Part shown: piece after piece, positions 58,264 through 64,000 of the stretch
Position numbering within the stretch: the first letter of the stretch is position 1
Layout of the letters: each line of letters begins with the position of its first letter
Assembly: GCF_041146395.1 (NCBI RefSeq)
Contig: NC_091002.1
Coordinates: 8,426,501-8,490,500 of the forward strand
DNA: 64,000 nucleotides
Reading direction: 5' to 3'
Source of the DNA: Eulemur rufifrons
Taxonomy: Eukaryota > Chordata > Mammalia > Primates > Lemuridae
Notes under the pieces: generated by a model
The model's input: the letters and a program-made list of their open reading frames with translations, nothing else
The model's database searches: none
What the model was told of the DNA's origin: nothing
Position numbers and translations under genes: made by a program

Positions 58264-58949
58264 GACAGATATCATTTTGTATGCTGGTACTGTGGTCATT
58301 GTCAATGTTTGGAGGTATTACAATTGTTATGGTGCCATTAAACTTACATAATTTTAATTTTAAGCACTGATTTATATGGCTATTTTTTCCTGGAGAAATA
58401 AAGTTTACCTAATAAGTCTTTTCACTTTTTCTGTTCATTCGTCCATTCATTTGTATATTTTTAGTTAACTTTTTGAAACTGTCTAAAATTAGAGAAAAGT
58501 GCAAGTTTTAATACAAAGAACATTTTCTCCTGCATCATTGGAGAGTAAATTGCTGATGTTATGCCATCACCCTGATAATCTTAGTGAGTATTCTTACAAG
58601 TCAAGACATTCTACATAACTGCAATACAACCTTCATGATCAGAAAGTTAACACGAATACATTCTATCATGTAATCCTCAGGTTCTTTTCCAGTTTTATTA
58701 CTTGTCTGCAATGTCCTTTATAGCAAACAGATCCCATTTGGATGCATGGATGCATTAGTTGTACTGTCTCTGAAAACTCTTTCAGTCTGGAACAGTTCCT
58801 CAGTCTTTCCTTGACCTTCATGACTTTGAATCCTTTGAAAGTAAAGTCCAGTAGTGCAGAGTGTCCCTACATTGGGTTTTTGTGATGTTTCATTATCAGT
58901 TAGATTTAGATCGTGTGTTTTTTTAAGAGAGTGTCACAGAAGTGATCCT
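58264..58949. other. Intergenic, nothing recognised
   Basis: AT-rich sequence downstream of the gene between an Alu and the antisense L1 stack. Confidence 0.5.
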
Positions 58950-60540
58950 GTGGCCTTCTCTTTGTATCCTAGCATATGACATACAATCTAATTTGTCCTG
59001 TTACTGGTGATGTTAGCATTGATCACTAACAGTGGCTGGTTTTGAGTTTTGAATTGCTGAACCAGCCAAGCATGATATCTTAAATAAATCTCACTTGGTC
59101 TTGTGTGTAATTCTTTTTATATACTTGATGGATTCAATTTGCTGACATTTAGGGGTGCAGATTTTATTTCTAAGTCCATGAGTGATATTGGTCTGTTGAT
59201 TTCTTTTTTTTTTTTTTCTTTTACTATCTTTATCTGGTTTTGGTGTCAAAATGATACTGGCTTCATAAAACTATTTGGAAAGTGACCTTATATTCTTCTA
59301 TTTTCTAGAAGAGTCTGTGTAATGTTGATGTTAATTCCTTGAATGTTTGGTAAAAATTTCCAGTGAAACCATCTAGGCCTAGAGATTTTGGGGGAGAGGG
59401 AGGAGTTTCATTACAAATTCTATTTGTTTCTTTTATAGTTACAGAGCTACTGAGGCTCTCTATGTCATATTGGCTCAGTTTGGGTAATTTGTGGTTCTTC
59501 AGAAATTGTTCCATTTCTTATACCTAGTTGAGTTGATGAGCATCACATTTTTTGGTAGTATTCACAAATTATTAAAAGGGTCTGCTGTGATATTTAGTGT
59601 TTATCTCTGATATTAGTGATCCCTTTCCTCTCTCTTTTAATCTTTCTCATTCTTCCTAGAAGTTTGTTGATTTGATTTGTTTATAATTTTTGAAGAACTA
59701 ACTTCCGGTTTTATTGATTTTCCTTATTCCTTTCCTGTTTTTTCATGTCATTGGTAACTATTCTTACATTTACTGTTTCATTCTCATTCTCATTTTCAGT
59801 TTATGTTGCTCTTCTTTTTTACGTTTCTGAAGACAGGAGCTAAGACTACTGATTTGAGCTTTTCCTTTTTTTATAATGTAAAGTACTTAGTGCTACAAAT
59901 ATCCTACTGAGCACTAGTTAAGTGGCATTCACATAATTTCATATGTTATATTTTCATTTTCATTGAGTTTCACGTATTCTGTTTCCCTTTGAGCCTTCCT
60001 CTTCAGCCCGTGGCTTGCTTGGATGAGGATTGCTTAATTCTCAAGTGCTCAGAGAGTTCCTCTTGTCTTTCTCATTAATTGCTGTGTGCATTCCATTGTT
60101 TTCAATGACTATTCTTGTATGCTTTCCATTATTTTAAATATATTAGTGTTTATTTTATGACCTAAACTATGGTCTATTTTGGTAAATTCATCATCAATTA
60201 TTGAAAAAAAAGTTTATTCTGCTGGTATTGAGTGGACTGTTCTATAACTATCAAGTAGTGTGAGTTGATTGCATTATTCACTTCTACTCCTGTGTTGATC
60301 TGCTGTCTAGGAGATTACTAGAGTGGGGTGGTGAAGTCCTCAGCAAAAATTGTGTTTTTATCTATTTCTCTTTTAGTTCTATCAGTTTCTGCTTCTTGTA
60401 TTTAAAGTCCATGTTTGGTGTATCCATTTAAAAACATAATGTTATGTTTTCCTTATTTGTGGTCCTTTTCATTTTTATGTAATGCCCCTGTTTATCTCTA
60501 GTGTTTGTGTTTTGCTCTGAAGTCTACTTGACCTAATATT
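58950..60540 (-). mobile_element. Old L1, antisense, ORF2 5' half
   Basis: Antisense ORF2 bases. On the minus strand MEQFLKNHKLPKLSQYDIES and SLGLDGFTGNFYQTFKE are readable (59305-59514), from the reverse-transcriptase N-terminal region. Further pieces run towards the endonuclease up to 60540. Heavily mutated. Confidence 0.75.
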
Positions 60541-63500
60541 AACATACAGTTTGTTCCTTTTTATTGCTGAGTAGTATTCCATGTTATCGATATAACTGTT
60601 TGTTTTTCCATCCCCGTGTTGAATGAAATCTTCATTGGTTGATTTCAGGTATTAGTAATTATGGGTAAATCTGCTGAAATGGTTGCCTACAGCATTTTAT
60701 GTGAACTTGTTTCTTTATGTTTTGGCAAATACGTATGTATTTGGCAAATACGTATTTGGCAATGGTTGAACCTTAAGATAGAAATATGTTTTACTTTGTA
60801 AAATGCTGCCAAATTGCCTTGTGAGTGGCCAAATCACTTTGCAGTCCCACCAGCAAAGAATGAGAATCTTTGTTGCTCTACATCCTCCAAGCATTTAATA
60901 TTTTCAGGGTTTTTATTGTAGTGGGGTGTAATGGTATCCCATTATGGCTATAATTTGCATTTCCTTATTAATAAATAATACTGAAAGTGTTTTCATGTGT
61001 TTTTTCCCATTTATCTATTTTATTTTGAGATATATATGCTCGCAAATTTGCTGATTTTAAGGTGGATTGCTTGTTATATATTGTTGAGTTCTAAGGACTT
61101 TTAAATATATATTTTGGACAAAAACCTTTATAACACATGTGACTTTCTCATATTTTCCCAGTTTGTCTTAGCTTTTTGTTTTCTTAACAGTATCTATTAT
61201 AGTGTGAACATTTTGAAATTTGATAACATCTGCTTTTTCAATGTATTTTTTATGGCTCATGCTTTTGGTGTGTTAGCTAAAAAAACTCACCAACAAACCT
61301 AAAGTCATGTCTATTTTCCCCTATAATATATTACATGATTTTATATTTTTATATTGTACACTTAGGTCTATGGTCTATTTTGAGTCCATTTTTGTAAAGG
61401 TGTGAAATATGTATCAAAGTTCACTTTCCTGTTTAGGGAGATCAGATTAGTGTAGTGCCACTTATTGAAGAGTTTGTTGTTCTTTCTCCTTGAATTGTCT
61501 TTTCACCTTTATCAAAGTCAGTTGAATGTATTTCTTTGAGTTTGTTTAGGGAATCTCTATTAATTCTGTTGGTCTATGTGTCTAGACTTTTCCCAAAACC
61601 ACACTATGTTGAATACTGTAGCTTAATAGCAAGCCTTGTAATCAGGTAGTTTGTGTCTTCTAACTTTGTTCTATTTCAGAAGTGTTTTGGCTCTTGTAGT
61701 TCTTTTGCCTTTATATATTTTAGAATTAGCTTGATGACAGAAATCTGCTAGGATTTTCATCTGTGGTGCAGTGAATCTGCAAATAGAAATGGGAGTGCTG
61801 GCTTCCTAGCAATTTTGAGACTCTGAATCCATGGGTATTTTATGCCCCTCTTTTTACTTAACTCTTCTCTTATTTCTTTCCTCCACATTTTGCAGTTTAT
61901 AGCATACAGATCCTATACTACTTTTGTTAGGGTTGTTCCTAAGTACTTCATTTTCTGCTTTAATTTCAAATAGTAATTTAAACATTTTACATATTGTATA
62001 TGTATATGTTGTAATTGTATATTGGCCTTTGATACTAAAACATTGTTAATTTTAATTATTAGTTATAGAGGCTTTTTGTAAATATGGCAGATGTTTGATA
62101 AAACCTTTATGCTAATCACAAATAGAGTCAGTTGCATTTCTTTCTTTCTAATATGTATGCCTTTTATTTCTTATTCCTGTCTTATTGCACTGTGCATGTC
62201 TTCTAATACAATACTGAATAGAAGTGACTTGTTCCAAGTCTTAGGGAAAAAATACTCAATCCTTGCTATTAAGTATGTAGATTGTAAAATGTCCTTTATC
62301 GGATTAAGAAAATTCTCTTTTATTCCTAATTTGCTGACAGTTTTTACCAGAACTGGATGTTGAATTTTACTGAATGCTCTTTCTGCATCTATTGAGATTT
62401 GTGAAATAGAGTAGACTACTTTCAATTTTGAATAGTGAACGAGCCTTGTTTTTCTTTTTCATAATGTGTCATCCCAGATAGAGAGATGTACAGATAGCTC
62501 AATTCCATGTGGTAATTTTAAAAAATGTTTTCTCATCTTTGTTCATAACTGATATTAATCTATAGTTTTCTTAGAATACCATTTTTTAGTTTTCATATTA
62601 GTATAATTCTGGCCTCATAAAATGAGTTGGGAAGTGTTTCCTTGTATTTTTCTAAAAAATATTGTGTACAACTGGAATTATCTTGTCTTCAAATACTGTA
62701 GAAGTCAGCAAAACTTTTGCTGAGTAGATTTTTTTTGGAAGATTTTATTTGCAAATTCAATTTCTTAATTGATATAGATCTATTCAAGTTATCTATTTCT
62801 TCTTCAGTGAGGTTTAGTAATATGTCTTGAGTCTCTCAAGGAATTATTTTTTTTTATCTCCGCTATCAATTTTGTGTGTGTAGAATTGTTTGTAGTATTA
62901 AATTATTATCCTTGTGATAATAGTAGAGTGTGTATGAATAACTTCTTTTTTAATTCTGCTATTGGTAATCTACACCCTCTTTCTTTGTTCTTATTCATTC
63001 TCATCTGATCTTTTTATAAAACAGGTTTTTTATTTCATTGATTTTCTCTCTTTTTCTCATTTTTAATTTTGCTACTTTCTGCCCTAATTGTTTTTAGCTC
63101 TTTTCATCAGTTTCCTTTGGATTCAAATTGTTCTTCTCCCTCCAGATTCTGTAGGAAACATTTGAGGCCACTGATGTGAGATCATTATTCTTTTCTAATA
63201 TCTACATGCAATGCTATGAATTTTCCTCTAGGCAAATTTTTTGGTGCATCCCACAAATTTTGATATGTATTATTTAACATTCATTATGTTTAAAATAATT
63301 ATTAATTTAACTTGAGACTTTCTCTCTGAGCCATTGGTTATTTACAGGTGTGTCAGTGCCTTTCCACAATTTGAGAATTTTCCAGATATATTGATTATGA
63401 TTAATAGTTTAATTCCACCAGGCTCCATGAATGCACTTTGCATTGGCTTTTATTCCTTTAAATTAGTTACTGTTTGTTTCATGCCTCAAAATACCATCTA

Positions 63501-63740
63501 CCTTAATGATAATTACTCTATGTTAACTTGACAATAATGTGTTCTGCTTGTTGTGTAGAGTGTACTAGACATGTTAATTAGGTCAAAAATTTTGACCTTG
63601 TTATTCAAATAAACTGTTTCTTTACTGATCTTCTGCCCACTTGCTCTGTCATGTATTAAATGAGGAGTATTTAAGTCTCTTATAACTATGAATGCATTGA
63701 TCATCTTTTACCTCATGCATTTTAAAGTTCATCTGTTAGG
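60541..63740 (-). mobile_element. Old L1, antisense, 3' end through ORF2
   Basis: It starts 'ttattgctgagtagtattcc', runs through 'cactttgcagtcccaccagc' and into reverse transcriptase. Minus-strand ISIDAERAFSKIQHPVLVKT is readable at 62171-62425. It continues to about 63740 with 'gccattggttatttacaggt'. Frameshifts throughout. It is separate from the piece before it because the ORF2 order restarts at 60541. Confidence 0.75.
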
Positions 63741-64000
63741 TGCAGAAAAATAACATTTGTTCCAGCACAACCAGGCTACCTCAACTCTGGATGAAAACTG
63801 GCACAGTATTACCAAAACAAAACTAAGCACAATTGTGTGTCCAGACCCGACACTGGCTCATTTACACACAGCCCTGGGGCGCTCTGAGTCCAGCAAAATA
63901 CTGCTTCAGAGTCTCTTCCCCAGTCCTATGATGACCCTCATTTCCCTCTGTGGGTTGCTCCCCGTCCCATGGTGTGAGTATTCCCTTACTGCAACAAGCC
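63741..64000. other. Unclassified end of window
   Basis: A less AT-rich stretch after the L1 ('ctctgtgggttgctccccgt', 'gtgagtattcccttactgca') that could be the start of an LTR or another repeat cut by the window edge. Confidence 0.3.

Overview
This is a nuclear DNA window from a primate, most likely a strepsirrhine (lemur or loris type). It is AT-rich, has long introns with GT-AG splice sites, and is full of L1, L2, MIR, Alu and DNA-transposon fossils. Its youngest Alu copies carry the lemur-type wording ('...gtggcatcagcctagctcac...'), and its L1 3' ends ('gggggtacaaacattttgg') fit that group.

The one protein-coding gene runs on the + strand from about 10.6 kb to 56.7 kb. It is the 3' two-thirds of an ANKRD26-family gene. 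Twenty exons can be placed by splice sites, reading phase and similarity to human ANKRD26 as I remember it (no alignment was run). Joined, they give about 1,105 residues: an acidic, low-complexity linker (exons 1-10) and a long coiled coil (exons 11-19). The ankyrin-repeat exons and the promoter lie upstream of the window. Exons are numbered here within the window only.

The gene is changed relative to the human protein in several ways. Exon 5 carries a frameshift that only an internal donor would avoid. One human exon survives as a dead relic at 24701-24798. Three consecutive coiled-coil exons appear to be missing between 41394 and 47494, without disturbing the frame. The last exon is shifted, giving a different short C-terminus. 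One intron uses a GC donor. The rest of the 1,100-codon frame is open with good splice sites, so this is either a working gene that has lost parts or a recently decaying copy or paralogue.

Layout. 1-10.6 kb: intron with a MER2-like and a Tigger-like DNA transposon, MER20, Alu/FLAM, L1 3' end and two probable LTR remnants. 10.6-28.8 kb: linker exons; intron 2 holds a 1.7-kb GC-rich retrocopy on the - strand with its own poly(A) tail and target-site duplication. 28.8-34 kb: Alus, MER20, an L2 block interrupted by a truncated U4 snRNA copy, and an L1 3' end. 34-50.1 kb: coiled-coil exons, with an L1/L2-filled gap at 41.4-47.5 kb that includes a GC-rich block resembling a stray L1 5' UTR. 50.1-56.7 kb: a scrambled L1 and the last two exons with the poly(A) signal. 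56.7-64 kb: downstream of the gene, two Alus and a stack of antisense L1 pieces, with no gene seen.
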